A stretch of 64,000 nt of DNA. Source: DATATJ01 sp963789075. Lineage in GTDB: Bacteria > Acidobacteriota > Vicinamibacteria > Vicinamibacterales > CAVVIG01. The stretch is from positions 434,001 through 498,000 of the forward strand of contig CAWBJQ010000014.1 in NCBI GenBank assembly GCA_963789075.1, in the 5' to 3' direction. Position 1 is the first letter of the stretch. Each line of letters opens with the position of its first letter. Below are positions 40,298-51,217 of the stretch, piece after piece. The notes under the pieces were generated by a model. That model was not told the origin of the DNA and did not search any database. It saw only the letters and a program-made list of their open reading frames with translations. A program made the translations under genes and the position numbers.

Positions 40298-41425
40298 CGA
40301 CCCCTCGGCGACTTGCCGGACTCGACGGGCTCCGCGCTGTGGCCGTGCTGGTCGTCGTGCAGCAGCATTTCGACCCGAGCCTCTATAGCACGATGTTGGG
40401 TGGCGCGACGTTCGCCGTCCGGCTGTTTTTCGTTCTCAGCGGATTTCTGATCACGGGCATTCTATTGGATGCCGCCAGTCCCGATCGCGGCGCTGTCCTG
40501 CGCGCATTCTACGCACGGCGTGCGCTCCGCATATTCCCGGCGTACTACCTCGGTACTCATCGTGGCCTGCGTGCTATTGCCGGACATGCGAAGGTATTGG
40601 GTCTGGCACGCCTTCTACGCCACGAACATCCACGTCGGTATTCAGAACGCGTGGATTGGCCACGGTGGCCACCTGTGGTCACTGTCCGTCGAGGAGCAAT
40701 TTTACCTGGTATGGCCTTGCGTCGTCCTCTTCGCGCCTCGCCGATGGCTGCCGCGCATCATGATCGCGGTCGTCGTCCTGGCGCCGGCGGCTCGTTATGT
40801 GATCTACGCGTTAACAGGGAGCGGCTTGGGTGCGGTCCTGACGTTGTTCGGCACGATGGACACCCTGGCTATAGGAGGCTGGCTCGCGTGGCGTTGGCGC
40901 GCGGGTAAACCGCCGTTGCCTGCCACCGTCGGCGTTGCGGGAGCCGTGGGTTACGTGGCCCTGCAGATGTGTGCGCAATTCTTTGACGCGGTTGCATTTT
41001 CCATCGTCTTCTCGACAACGGCGATGGCCATACTCGGGGTATGGATCGTGGACTACGTGGCGCGGTGCGGCGCTGGCACTCGATGGCTGCACGCGGCCCC
41101 GCTGGCTTCGATTGGGTCAATCTCCTATAGCGTCTACCTCATACATAACTTCATCCCATCCATTGTGTCGGTCGTCAGCAGGACCTCTAGCGCTTGGCTG
41201 GACACACACGGCTCCGCGCAGTGGATTTCCGTGGCGGCGCTCTCCGTTACCTGGGCGTCGCTGTCGTGGCACCTGTTCGAGCGACCACTCAACGAACTGA
41301 AGCGCCATTTCCCGTATGTGCGCGACGGCAGTGCGAATCCAGGTCGCGCGGCATTCCCGCTCGAGCACCTGCTCGTCGCAGAGATCCAGGTCCGCGGGTC
41401 AGGGAAGCTGGAAGCGGTCGAATGA
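40294..41425 (+). CDS. Acyltransferase-3 family membrane protein (one frameshift)
   Basis: OafA/YrhL-type O-acyltransferase, about 376 residues with ~10 membrane helices. The N-terminus RRLAGLDGLRAVAVLVVVQQHF has the family arginine and catalytic histidine, and FFVLSGFLIT, FYARRALRIFPAYY and HLWSLSVEEQFYLVWP follow. One surplus base near 40553 (CTCGGTA) breaks it. It probably O-acetylates the glycan made by neighbours. Confidence 0.9.
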
Positions 41426-42213
41426 CGACGCTGATGACGGGCGAGCGAATTCTTCCGGACGAGTGCCGGTCCGAGGCGGAATACATTCTCTATCTGCGTC
41501 ATCTCTTTGCCTACCGGACGGCGACCGCGAGTCTGGAGTCGTCCGATGCCGTGCTCGACATTGGGTGTGGCGCAGGATATGGAACGCGGATGCTGGCCGA
41601 TCACGCGCGTCGGGCGGTGGGCGTCGATGTCGTGGCGGACGCGGTGAGTCAGGCGTCCACCGCATTCGGTTCTGCGAATTGTGCGTTCCAGATCTATGAC
41701 GGCCACCGCTTGCCTTTCGAGGACGGCGAGTTCGATGCCGCCACATCGTTTCAAACGATCGAGCACGTGATCGACGACAGCCGATTCGTCGCCGAGGCGG
41801 CGCGTGTGTTGAAGCCAGGCGCGCGCCTGATCCTGACGACTCCGAATCGCGCGCTGCGGTTGCGCCAGGGGCAGCGGCCGTGGAATCGATTCCATATACG
41901 GGAGTACACGTCGACCGAGCTCGAGTCGTTGCTCGCCAAGCATTTCGCTTCTGTCGAGATGCGTGGCGTGCGGGCGAGCGCGGCCATCGAGCATGTCGAG
42001 CGCGCGCGTCTGCGCTTCGCCCAGCGAGTCGCTTCTCTCGATCCGCTCGGCCTGCTCCGGATCGTTCCCGCGTCGCTGCTGGCGCGATTGGGCCGGCTTC
42101 GCAGACGCGCGCCGTCGGCGCCATCGGCGTGGCCGCACGCGGTTGAAGACTTCTATTCGACGCCGCAAGACCGCGACACCGGCTTCGATCTCCTCGCGAT
42201 CTGCCGCCGCTAG
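41422..42213 (+). CDS. Class I SAM-dependent methyltransferase
   Basis: A 263-residue protein with motif I VLDIGCGAGYGTRML, LPFEDGEFDAATSFQTIEHV and LTTPNRALRLRQG, typical of methyltransferases in glycan clusters. It overlaps the acyltransferase stop (ATGA). Its stop shares the palindrome CTAG with the stop of the converging gene. Confidence 0.85.
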   Translation: MTTLMTGERILPDECRSEAEYILYLRHLFAYRTATASLESSDAVLDIGCGAGYGTRMLADHARRAVGVDVVADAVSQASTAFGSANCAFQIYDGHRLPFEDGEFDAATSFQTIEHVIDDSRFVAEAARVLKPGARLILTTPNRALRLRQGQRPWNRFHIREYTSTELESLLAKHFASVEMRGVRASAAIEHVERARLRFAQRVASLDPLGLLRIVPASLLARLGRLRRRAPSAPSAWPHAVEDFYSTPQDRDTGFDLLAICRR

Positions 42214-43007
42214 CGGAAATACTCCTCCCACAAGACGTCGGCGCTCGCGCGGTGCCACTCTCGGCGGCGCGCGGCATCAACGCGGCCGGTCGTCGATCCC
42301 CCGTGATGCACCACCTCGACGGCCGGCGCGAAGAGCACATGGAGACCGAGTGCACGGACTTGCTCGGCGAGATGGATCTCCTCGCCGTACATGAAGCCGC
42401 GGTAGGTGAGCGTTCCACCGCGCTCGAAGAACAGCGATCGAATGAACACGATGCTGCCGTGTGGCGCGTAGATCGTGCGTGGCTCGAGGCCATTGACGCC
42501 GCGTGCGTGCGCGACGCGGCGCTTCATCGCGAGCGTGGCATCGAGCGCCCGCGTCAGGAGCACGCTGCGAAACGCGATGGTATAGAAGCGCATGCGCGCC
42601 CGCGACGGACGGTTTGTCAGAAAAGGATTCTGGGGCGTCGTGCCGCTCAGGAGAACGGAGGGCGCCACGATCGCCACGTCGTTGTCGAATCGCCCGTCCG
42701 CAAGGGCGAGGAGCGCGTTGGGCCGCAGTTCGGCATCGGGATTGGTGATGACGAGCCAATCAGGCGGTCGTCCGTGCGCGTCGCACCATCGTTGCAGCGC
42801 CAGCGCGGCGCCGCCGAGATACCCGCGGTTGCCTCCTCCGGCGACGAGGTCCGCGTCGAGATCGGCGGGGGCATCGCCGCTGTTGTCCGCGACCGCCACG
42901 TGCAGACTCCAACCGGCCGGAAGGGGAAGTGCGCGAATGCCGCGAATCGCCGCGCGGATGGCATCGGTGTTGCGGTAGTGGACAAAGACGAACAGCAGCG
43001 TCGTCAT
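42210..43007 (-). CDS. GT2 glycosyltransferase, rhamnosyltransferase-like
   Basis: A 265-residue GT-A enzyme: VFVHYRNTDAIRAAIRGI, GGGNRGYLGGAALALQ, WLVITNPDAEL (DXD region) and FFERGGTLTYRGFMYGEEIHLAEQV, as in WcaA/rhamnosyltransferase-type proteins. It overlaps the flippase gene upstream (ATGA). Convergent with the preceding plus-strand set. Confidence 0.86.
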   Translation of the reverse strand: MTTLLFVFVHYRNTDAIRAAIRGIRALPLPAGWSLHVAVADNSGDAPADLDADLVAGGGNRGYLGGAALALQRWCDAHGRPPDWLVITNPDAELRPNALLALADGRFDNDVAIVAPSVLLSGTTPQNPFLTNRPSRARMRFYTIAFRSVLLTRALDATLAMKRRVAHARGVNGLEPRTIYAPHGSIVFIRSLFFERGGTLTYRGFMYGEEIHLAEQVRALGLHVLFAPAVEVVHHGGSTTGRVDAARRREWHRASADVLWEEYFR

Positions 43008-44398
43008 CGCCGTTCGCCACGTGGCCGCGTGCGTGAGACGAACCACGCTCCGATGAGAATCGACGCCAGCCCGGTGAGCCGCGTGGTCGCAAGGATCAAC
43101 GTGACGATCCGAAGCGAATCGTGGTGCGCGATGATCAGGGCATTCTCGAAGAGTCCAACCGCGCCGAAGCCCCAGACCGACCACGATTGAGATCGCGAGA
43201 TCAACACCTGGACCGAGAGGTAACAGGCGTACTGCACGAAGACGGCGAGCCCAAGCGCAAAGAGCAGCGGCGCGGCTTCCCGATACTCGGCGCCGTACAG
43301 CAACGTGACGATCATGTGCGGCACGGCAGCGAAGAGCACCAGCGGAATTGCCGCCAGCGCGATGAAGCCGACACCGATGCGGGCGGCGGCGAGGACGATG
43401 GAGTGTCCGCGGTCGCTGAGGTACGTCAGTTGCGGCAGCAGCAACGCTTCGAACGGCAGCGCCAGCATCGCCATCCACCTGGCGAACGAGACCGCCGCCG
43501 CGTAGACGCCCGCATCGCCCGCCGCGAAAAACCTGCGGACGAGCAGCACGTCGATGTTCTGGAAGATGGCCATCGTGATGACCAGCGTGGCGGTCGCTCC
43601 GAGAATGCCGGTGACGTCGGACATCGGCACCGGCTCGACATTCGGGCTGAGCGCTCGCACGTCGCGCATCGTCCAGACGAAGATCGCGCCGTGCGCGACA
43701 ACGTAGCCGCCCAGAGCGGCGGCGGGATGGGGCCAGATCGCGAGAAATGCCGTGCCGACAGACAAGCGCACGACACACTCGAAGAGGAGACCGATGCCGT
43801 AGCGGCCGAACTGCTGCGCGCCGCGGCTCGCCGATCGCGCGGCGCTCAAGACGATGAGGCCGATCCCGACGCCGTAGGCGACGATCAGGGACGCGTCCGA
43901 CTCGAAGCGCATCGCGCGACCGAGAGGAATCGCCAGGAGGAGCGTGGCGACGGCGCCGAGCGCGACGAAGGGGACCAGGCGCCGCAGCACCATCGCGACA
44001 AGGCCGCGAATTTTCGCCGGCTCGCCTGCCGCCATGTAGCGCGCGGAGAGATGAGCGGTGATCGGCGCCAGCGCGCCGCCTCCATACGCGAGCATCGTCC
44101 CGATCGCCAGCGCCGCGGCGAACTCCGAATAGGCGACGCGTCCTAGACGCCGCGCCACCACCGCGTTGTACGCGAGGCTCACGACGGCAGAAGAGCCAGC
44201 GGCCAGGAGGACAATGGCGAGAGGAGTCAGGTAGCCGGGCGCAGCCGATTCGGGCTGGGGTCGAATCGGGGCGTCCGTCGGCCGCGGCTGCGGACTCGCC
44301 GCATTGCGGCGTGCGGCGCCGCCGGCCGCACCCGCGCCCGCTGAGCCGCGAACGCTATCGTTCAACGGCTCGCCGCAAGTAATAGCCGCTCTGACCAT
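43004..44398 (-). CDS. Oligosaccharide flippase (polysaccharide biosynthesis protein)
   Basis: Wzx/MATE-like membrane protein, 464 residues, about 12 hydrophobic segments starting at LTPLAIVLLAAGSSAVVSLAYNAVVARR. Moves lipid-linked glycan across the inner membrane. The first ~55 residues are Ala/Pro-rich, and 44 bp overlap the upstream methyltransferase gene, so the true start may be further in. Confidence 0.85.
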   Translation of the reverse strand: MVRAAITCGEPLNDSVRGSAGAGAAGGAARRNAASPQPRPTDAPIRPQPESAAPGYLTPLAIVLLAAGSSAVVSLAYNAVVARRLGRVAYSEFAAALAIGTMLAYGGGALAPITAHLSARYMAAGEPAKIRGLVAMVLRRLVPFVALGAVATLLLAIPLGRAMRFESDASLIVAYGVGIGLIVLSAARSASRGAQQFGRYGIGLLFECVVRLSVGTAFLAIWPHPAAALGGYVVAHGAIFVWTMRDVRALSPNVEPVPMSDVTGILGATATLVITMAIFQNIDVLLVRRFFAAGDAGVYAAAVSFARWMAMLALPFEALLLPQLTYLSDRGHSIVLAAARIGVGFIALAAIPLVLFAAVPHMIVTLLYGAEYREAAPLLFALGLAVFVQYACYLSVQVLISRSQSWSVWGFGAVGLFENALIIAHHDSLRIVTLILATTRLTGLASILIGAWFVSRTRPRGERR

Positions 44399-45124
44399 CC
44401 GTTTCCGTTCCGATGGTCACCTGCTCCAGCGAGAATCCAGCGTCGCGCATGCGGGATTCGATGAACTCGCGGCTGTAGCGGACGCAGTGCAAAGGGCCGC
44501 GCCACTCCGTGTCGCCGCTATCGGCCGGATTCAAGGTGACGTCGGGCACGTTGTCTGCCACAAACAGCGTCACGAATGCCCCTCCCCCACCTTCAGAATC
44601 CGCCGGAGCTCCGTGAGGTACCGTTCGACGTCGGCCAGCTCCATGTGGGAGAACACTGAGTATGCATAGCCAATATCGAACACTGCATCGTCGAAGGGCA
44701 GGCGGAACGTGCTGGCGACCTGCTTGCCGCTGGGGTTGTATCGTTCGTTCCTCACGTCGAGGCGCAGGAACGTGAATGTCGGATGCGCACGAGCGATCCG
44801 GCGATTGCACCATGCGACCGCGGCTTCGCTGACATCGACGCCGCAGTACCGCACCGGCTCGCCGATCCGATCGAGCACCCCGATCGCCAGGCGTCCAAAA
44901 CCGCAGCCGATATCGAGCACGGCACTCGCCACGCCCAGTCCCAGGTGTTCGATCAGGCGGTCAGTCTCAGTGCGGGCAGACTGAAGGAAGCGGGCGTTGT
45001 CGCGGAACTCGACTCCGCAGAGGCGTAAGTGCGCGGCAGGCAGCGTGTGCTCGTCGTACCTGACGGCATCGATCCCAAGCAGCACGGAGAGCCTCTTCGT
45101 CAGTTCGACTAATCGGATATTCAT
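44355..45124 (-). CDS. SAM-dependent methyltransferase (one missing base)
   Basis: About 256 residues: motif I VLDIGCGFGRLAIGVL, VDVSEAAVAWCNRRI, FRLPFDDAVFDIGYAYSVFSHM and LTELRRILKVGGGAF across the break. Here the run of five G near 44585 must be six, a one-base deletion rather than an insertion. The start is taken at ATG 45124 (MNIRLVELTKRL). Confidence 0.82.
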
Positions 45125-45218
45125 TCTCGAGATCACTGTGCGACGCGCAGGGCGACGCTCTTGTACCGACAGCTTGTGCCGATCGGACTATATCGGAAAG
45201 CGATTTCAGTTCCGCGCT

Positions 45219-46910
45219 TCAATAGTCGTAGACCCCTGCGAACAGCGAGCGCGTTTCCTGCATCGACGCATCAACGAGAGCGTCGACGTCGCGTGGCATC
45301 ATGTGTAAACGGATCGGCCCGCCGCTATCGTTGTGATGGACACCGCTGCTCAGAGACAACACGGTGCCGTTTCGCACGCTCTCGCCGTCGATGACCGCGC
45401 CGCCGGCCAGAGCCTCGACTCGGTACGGGCCATCGAACCAGATGTCGAACGTTTGCTCGTCCGGCGAGACGAGCGGCGCATAAAGGTACACGCTGGCCGA
45501 CCAGTGATCGAACCGCCGCAGCAGATACGACCTGAGGTCGGTCGGCAGCCCCTCGAGGCGATAGTCGAAGATCATCAGCTTCGGGCGGCCGCGGTCGACC
45601 TCGTCGATGAGCGTCTCGAGGCGCGGCCTCGACCAGTGCTGCATGTCGACGATGTGAAACGCGGATAACCGCCGCAGCGCGGGATGCGTTTGCTCGCGGT
45701 CGTAGACCAGATCGTCGCCGGCCAGATAGGTGTCGCTTTTGCCGAGCACTGAATGCGCCAACCGCACGACGTAGCGTTGATACTGGTTGTCGCGCGACAG
45801 CATCTCGGGGAGGAAAGTGAGCGGGTACACCACACCGCCCAGGATGATCAGGCCCAGCACGATGAGTGGCGCCAGCCTGGCCTGGAAGCGCTCGCGCAGC
45901 AGGACGTCTATGCAAGCCGCGTGCACCACCATGAGCGTGGGAATGAGGATCACGAAGAAGTACGGCCACGGCTGGTGATGCCACGCGCAGAGCGCGAAGA
46001 GCGTCATCCCGTACGCGACCACCATGACGTGCGCCGGTCCGGCGCGCCTGCGGAACCGGGCGGCGATGAGCACGGCAAAGCCAACGAGCGCGCCGCCGTA
46101 GTACACGGGATTCTGCTCCAGCGTAAGGGTCCAATACTCAGTCAGATCGTACAAAAAATGCCCGACTGCGATGTTCGCCGGCGTCAGAAACGTCGCGTCG
46201 ATCACGCTCCGCGGAGTGGCGACCATCGACCAGAACGCTAGGTATCCTAGAACCGTTGCCGCGGCGCCGAGATTGAGGACGAGAAGATCGCGAAACGCCC
46301 GGCGACCGCGCGACTCGAACAACCAGACGGCGCCGGCAGCCACGTTGGCGGCCAAGAGGTAGTAGATCCCCTTCTGCGAAACGAGGAAGCTCGCGCCCGC
46401 GAGCACGCCAGCCAGACGCCATCGTCGCCGGAGGACCAGAAGGAATGAGAACAGACCCACCCACGCGGTGAGCATGTCCACCCGAATTTCCGACGAACGC
46501 GCAACGAACGACGTCACGCAGACGAGGAGGAGCTCGCTCGCGACAGCTGCGCCAGGAGAAAAGAGGGCGAACAGCAACAGCGTTGCGGCAACGATGCAGA
46601 CCGTGTTGATCAGCGCCAGCCACACCTTTGACAAGATCAGTCCCGTCCAGGGGTCTGTCGCGACGGCTACTGGCGGAATCTGAAGGTAATACCCGAGCAC
46701 GGTTTTGTAGGGCGGGAAGTCCCGGTACGGCACACGGGTCAGCAGCTGGTGCGCCTCGTAGGCGCCGTCGAACTCGTCCATCACGAGCGGCAGTCGCGTG
46801 ATGGCCACGATCTGAATCGTCAAGTAGGCGAGCGCGATCACGAAGGCTATCAACACGAAGCGGCGAGGCATCCTGGCCGGAATATCGGGTAATCGGGTCG
46901 AGGGCTCCAT
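45219..46910 (-). CDS. GT39/ArnT-like membrane protein
   Basis: A 563-residue integral membrane protein with ~10 helices and the acidic first-loop motif LPLVMDEFDGAY, as in GT-C dolichyl/polyprenyl-phosphate mannosyltransferase-like enzymes. A C-terminal ~150-residue soluble domain ends YDY. MEPSTRL (46910) is taken as the start; the sequence upstream is a repeat element. Likely transfers a sugar from a lipid carrier; the acceptor, pilin or polysaccharide, is unknown. Confidence 0.75.
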   Translation of the reverse strand: MEPSTRLPDIPARMPRRFVLIAFVIALAYLTIQIVAITRLPLVMDEFDGAYEAHQLLTRVPYRDFPPYKTVLGYYLQIPPVAVATDPWTGLILSKVWLALINTVCIVAATLLLFALFSPGAAVASELLLVCVTSFVARSSEIRVDMLTAWVGLFSFLLVLRRRWRLAGVLAGASFLVSQKGIYYLLAANVAAGAVWLFESRGRRAFRDLLVLNLGAAATVLGYLAFWSMVATPRSVIDATFLTPANIAVGHFLYDLTEYWTLTLEQNPVYYGGALVGFAVLIAARFRRRAGPAHVMVVAYGMTLFALCAWHHQPWPYFFVILIPTLMVVHAACIDVLLRERFQARLAPLIVLGLIILGGVVYPLTFLPEMLSRDNQYQRYVVRLAHSVLGKSDTYLAGDDLVYDREQTHPALRRLSAFHIVDMQHWSRPRLETLIDEVDRGRPKLMIFDYRLEGLPTDLRSYLLRRFDHWSASVYLYAPLVSPDEQTFDIWFDGPYRVEALAGGAVIDGESVRNGTVLSLSSGVHHNDSGGPIRLHMMPRDVDALVDASMQETRSLFAGVYDY

Positions 46911-46930
46911 TGAGCGCTCCGCGCAAACCA

Positions 46931-47027
46931 AGCTCTCAACCACTGAGGACACGGAGGCTATATGGAATTCAAACTAGTTCCGCTCAGGATTGGACCTCTG
47001 CGTCCCCGTCTCCTCCGTGGTGAGAGT
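46931..47027. repeat. CACGGAGGA nonad hairpin element
   Basis: AGCTCTCAACCACTGAGGACACGGAGG, a loop with GCTCAGGATTGG, then CCTCTGCGTCCCCGTCTCCTCCGTGGTGAGAG. It lies in the 386-bp gap (46911–47296) between the GT39-like gene and pilA. The rest of the gap holds the pilA control region. Confidence 0.85.
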
Positions 47028-47098
47028 TGGTGCGCCGTTTCGCAACGGACACTAACGGTCGTCCTGCGGCAGCGTGACATTTTCCGTCGGCCACGAGC

Positions 47099-47111
47099 GA
47101 CAAGAATTGTC
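47099..47111. promoter_or_regulatory. Candidate PilR upstream activating site
   Basis: A perfect dyad GACAA–GAA–TTGTC about 125 bp before the predicted pilA transcription start. PilR sites described in Pseudomonas contain TGTC cores in this distance range. A second, longer-spaced dyad CTAATCG (47148–47154)/CGATTAG (47183–47189) lies closer. Assignment is by position and resemblance. Confidence 0.35.
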
Positions 47112-47208
47112 ACTTCTTGGCTCAGGCCAAATGAACCCGTTCTCGGTCTAATCGTTGAAATGTTAGAATACAAAGCACTTACCGATTAGGTATCTTACTG
47201 TTGAGGCG

Positions 47209-47224
47209 TGGCACCGCCATTGCT
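47209..47224 (+). promoter_or_regulatory. Sigma-54 promoter of pilA
   Basis: TGGCAC (47209–47214), five bases, TTGCT (47220–47224): a full match to the -24/-12 consensus TGGCAC-N5-TTGCW. It lies 72 bp before the pilin start, and sigma-54-dependent PilR is encoded in the same locus. Confidence 0.85.
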
Positions 47225-47296
47225 GTGTAGCTAGGCATCCGAACGGTCGGCAAGCCCGCTGGAGCCGTTCCATCGTTTTTCGCTCAGGAGATAGTC

Positions 47297-47840
47297 ATGA
47301 AGATGCGTAACGCCAAAGGTTTCACCCTCATCGAGTTGCTGATCGTCGTGGCGATCATCGGCATCATCGCGGCGATCGCCGTCCCCGGTCTGCTGCGCGC
47401 CCGCATGTCGGGCAACGAAGCGTCGGCCATCGGCTCGCTGCGCGCGATCAACAGCGGCGAGGCGGCCTACTCGTCGAGCTGCGCATCGGGCGGCTACGCG
47501 AGCAGCCTGACCGACCTCGTCACGGCGCCGACGAGCGGCGGCCAGGGCTTCATCAGCCCGGACCTGAAGTCGAACGGCGTGACCAAGAGCGGCTACACGG
47601 TCGCGATCGCGAAGAACGCTGGCGGCACGCCCGCAGGCGGCCAGGCGATCGGCTCGACGACCACGAGCTGCAACGCTGCGGCTCCATGGAGCGACTACTA
47701 CGCCGAGTGCGACTCCCGTGACCTTCAACGGCACTGGAACGCGCGCGTTCGCGACCGACACGCGTGGCACGATTTTCGCCGCCAATACCGCCACGCCACC
47801 GGCGAACCCGATTCCGACCACGGCGACTCCGGTTCAGTAA
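47297..47840 (+). CDS. pilA: Major type IV pilin PilA (one frameshift)
   Basis: Class III leader MKMRNAKG, then F+1 and TLIELLIVVAIIGIIAAIA with Glu at +5. The C-terminal domain has SGEAAYSSSCASGGYASSL and an ALxxxLVTAPTSGGQGFI-type segment, with two cysteines that may pair. AGGAG (47286–47290) precedes the ATG. One surplus base near 47711 (TGCGACT) shifts the frame; corrected length 180 residues, ending at the TAA at 47838. Processed by PilD, assembled by PilB/PilC. Confidence 0.95.
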
Positions 47841-47860
47841 CGTCAGAGGCTAGAGGCGTC

Positions 47861-47902
47861 GGGGCGGGTGGGCGTTGGCCCTTCCCGCCCCCAGCGCTTT
47901 TT
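47861..47902 (+). terminator. Rho-independent terminator of pilA
   Basis: An 8-bp stem GGGGCGGG/CCCGCCCC with a 15-nt loop is followed by CAGCGCTTTTT. It lies 21 bp after the corrected pilA stop and insulates the highly expressed pilin transcript. Confidence 0.8.
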
Positions 47903-47930
47903 GGAGCAGTTGCACATCAAGCGCTCCACC

Positions 47931-48015
47931 AGGACCGGAGGCCACGGAGGAGCAACCTGTTTTCGGCTCAGGATTGAATGAACCTCCGTGTCCCTGTGTC
48001 CTCCGTGGTGGAGAG
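47931..48015. repeat. CACGGAGGA nonad hairpin element
   Basis: GCGCTCCACCAGGACCGGAGGCCACGGAGG, a loop with GGCTCAGGATTGAA, then CCTCCGTGTCCCTGTGTCCTCCGTGGTGGAGAG. The remainder of the gap up to 48070 shows nothing recognisable. Confidence 0.85.
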
Positions 48016-48070
48016 TCGGCCTCCCTCCCTTGACGCCGACGCCCGCCTCAGTTACAACTCGTACGTCCCC

Positions 48071-49293
48071 ATGAGTAAAACCGCGGCTCGCCTGGCACTG
48101 ATTTGCGCGCTGGTCGGGTTCGGCGCCTCCGTCGCCGCCGCCTACGTCCACTACCGGCTGCTCTACGATCCGCGCTATCTCGAGCTTCTGCGACGTCAAC
48201 TCGACGATCAGCTGCACGCAGGTCTACTTGAGCCGCTTCAGCACCGTGCGCGGCATCCCGGTCGCCATTTTCGGAGCGCTGTGGTTCGTCGTGGCGCGGT
48301 CCTGCTCTCGCTGAGCGCGATGACGGCGCGCCAGACCGTGCGCGAAAACATTCCGGGCTATCTGTTCGTCCTGTCCACGCTGGCGCTCGCCGTCGTGCTG
48401 TATCTGGGTTACGCGTCCTTCGTGCTCCTCAAGGCCGTGTGCCTGCTGTGTCTGACCACATACGCCGCCGTGATCGGACTCTTCCTCGTGTCCGGTGCGG
48501 CCACCACGTATCCCATGACCACGTTGCCCCGCCGTCTCGCGAACGATCTGCGCGTGTTCGCCGGCAGCCCCTTCGCCATCGCGATCGCCGTGGTGTTCCT
48601 GGCCGGCGCCGGCACGACGCTCGCGTTCTTTCCGCGCGAGGCGGTGTCCGCGTCTTCGTCCAGCGCCGCCGTCGCCGCGCAGCAGCCGACCGGCGATCAG
48701 CGCTCCGAGTTCGAGCGCTGGTTTGCCTCGCAGCCGCGCGTGCCGCTGATCGTGCCCGCGGAAGGCGCGAAGGTCCTCATCGTCAAGTTCAACGATTTTC
48801 AGTGTCCGCCGTGCCGCCAGTCGCATCTGGCCTACATGCCGATCATCAAGAAGTACGAGGCCGAGCAGCCCGGGCGCCGTGCGGTACGTGTTGAAGGACT
48901 ATCCGCTCTCCTCCGAGTGCAACGCGAACGTGCTCGGCGGCGGCCCGCATCCGTCGGCGTGCGAAGCGGCGGTCGCCGTCCGTCTGGCGCGCGTGCACAA
49001 TCGCGAGGAGCAGATGATCGACTGGCTGTTCGCCAACCAGCCGCAGCTGACGCCGCCGGTCGTCCGGGAAGCGGCGCACGACATCGGGCAGGTCTCCGAC
49101 TTCGATGCGAAATACGCGTCCACGTTGGAGCTGGTGAAGGGCGACATCGCGTTCGGCCACACGCTCGGCGTGAAGTCGACGCCGACCTTCTTCATCAACG
49201 GCGTGAAGATCGAGGGCGCGCTGCCGCCGCAGTACTTCGAACAGGCGATCGCGTACGAGTTGGCGCACGCCAACTACGAGCGTACGGAGGTGA
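48071..49293 (+). CDS. VKOR–DsbA fusion, disulfide-forming protein (several frameshifts)
   Basis: Probably oxidises cysteine pairs in exported proteins. The N-terminal half is a vitamin K epoxide reductase-type membrane domain with SFCDVNSTISCTQ and LKAVCLLCLTTYA cysteine pairs. The C-terminal half is a thioredoxin-fold DsbA domain with DFQCPPCRQSHLAYMP and the cis-Pro region GVKSTPTFFINGVKIEG. Frame changes occur near 48181 (surplus base, CTCGAGC), 48293 (missing base) and 48869 (surplus G). One more near the C-terminus is needed to reach the TGA at 49291. About 407 residues. Confidence 0.85.
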
Positions 49294-49297
49294 CAAG

Positions 49298-50317
<1,020 letters not shown>

Positions 50318-50321
<4 letters not shown>

Positions 50322-51129
50322 AGGCGACCGCGGCCATCGCGATCAACGTCTTCCGCGAGTCGGTGCGCGACAAGGTGCTCTACAACCTGGTCGTTCTTCG
50401 CGATCCTGCTGATCGCCGCGTCCTACCTGCTCGGCCAGCTCACGGCCGGGCAGGACGTGAAGATCATCAAGGACCTCGGCCTCTCCGCGACGTCTGCTCT
50501 TCGGCGTGTTCATCGCGGTGTTCATCGGCATCGGCCTGGTCTCGAAGGAGGTGGAGCGCCGCAGCATCTACAGCCTGCTGGCCAAGCCGATTCACCGGCA
50601 TCAGGTCGTGCTCGGCAAGTACGTCGGGCCTCACGCTGACGCTGGCGGTGAACGTCGCGATCATGGCCGCCGCGCTTTACGCGGTGCTGGCCTACATGTC
50701 GTGGGGCATCGGCGCCGACGTGCAGCGCGCGTGGGATGCGCCGGCGCTCGATCCGGCGCTGCTGAAGGCGATCGCGCTGATTTTCGTCGAGCTCATGCTC
50801 GTCACCGCGATCGCGCTCTTCTTCTCGACGTTCTCCTCGCCGATGCTCTCTGCCGCCTTCGCCGTTCGGCTTCTTCGTCGTCGGTCATTTCAGCGCCGAC
50901 CTGCGCAACTTCGATCAGGTCGTCGATTCGCCAGCGGCCGTCGGCGTTGCGCGCGGGCTGTATTGGGTGCTGCCGAACCTCTCGCGCGTTCGACGTGAAG
51001 GCGCAGGTCGTCCACGCGCAGCCGGTGCCGCTCGGCTACATGGCGCTGACGATCGCCTATGCGGCGCTCTACATCGGCATCGTGCTGATCATCGCGACGC
51101 TGGTGTTCTCACGACGGGACTTCAAGTGA
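50318..51129 (+). CDS. ABC-2 type permease (five frameshifts)
   Basis: About 268 residues with six hydrophobic segments: IAINVFRESVRDKVLYNLV, SLFGVFIAVFIGIGLVSKEVERRSIYSLL, GKYVGLTLTLAVNVAIMAAALYAVLAY, and a C-terminal MALTIAYAALYIGIVLIIATLVFSRRDF. GTG start overlapping the ATPase stop. Surplus bases near 50397, 50493, 50631, 50868 and 50985. Partner of the preceding ATPase. Confidence 0.85.
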
Positions 51130-51203
51130 ACATCCGTTCAGGGATTTGCGCCTCCGTGTCCTCCGTGGTGGCGAGTTTGCCGATCCTCGTGGTGGCGAGT
51201 CTG
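51130..51203. repeat. CACGGAGGA nonad element, right part only
   Basis: Loop motif GTTCAGGGATTTG, then CCTCCGTGTCCTCCGTGGTGGCGAG and a decayed second copy CCTCGTGGTGGCGAG. The left arm is missing. It ends 15 bp before the proposed GTG of the TPR gene. Confidence 0.75.
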
Positions 51204-51217
51204 GCCGCGCGTTCGGC

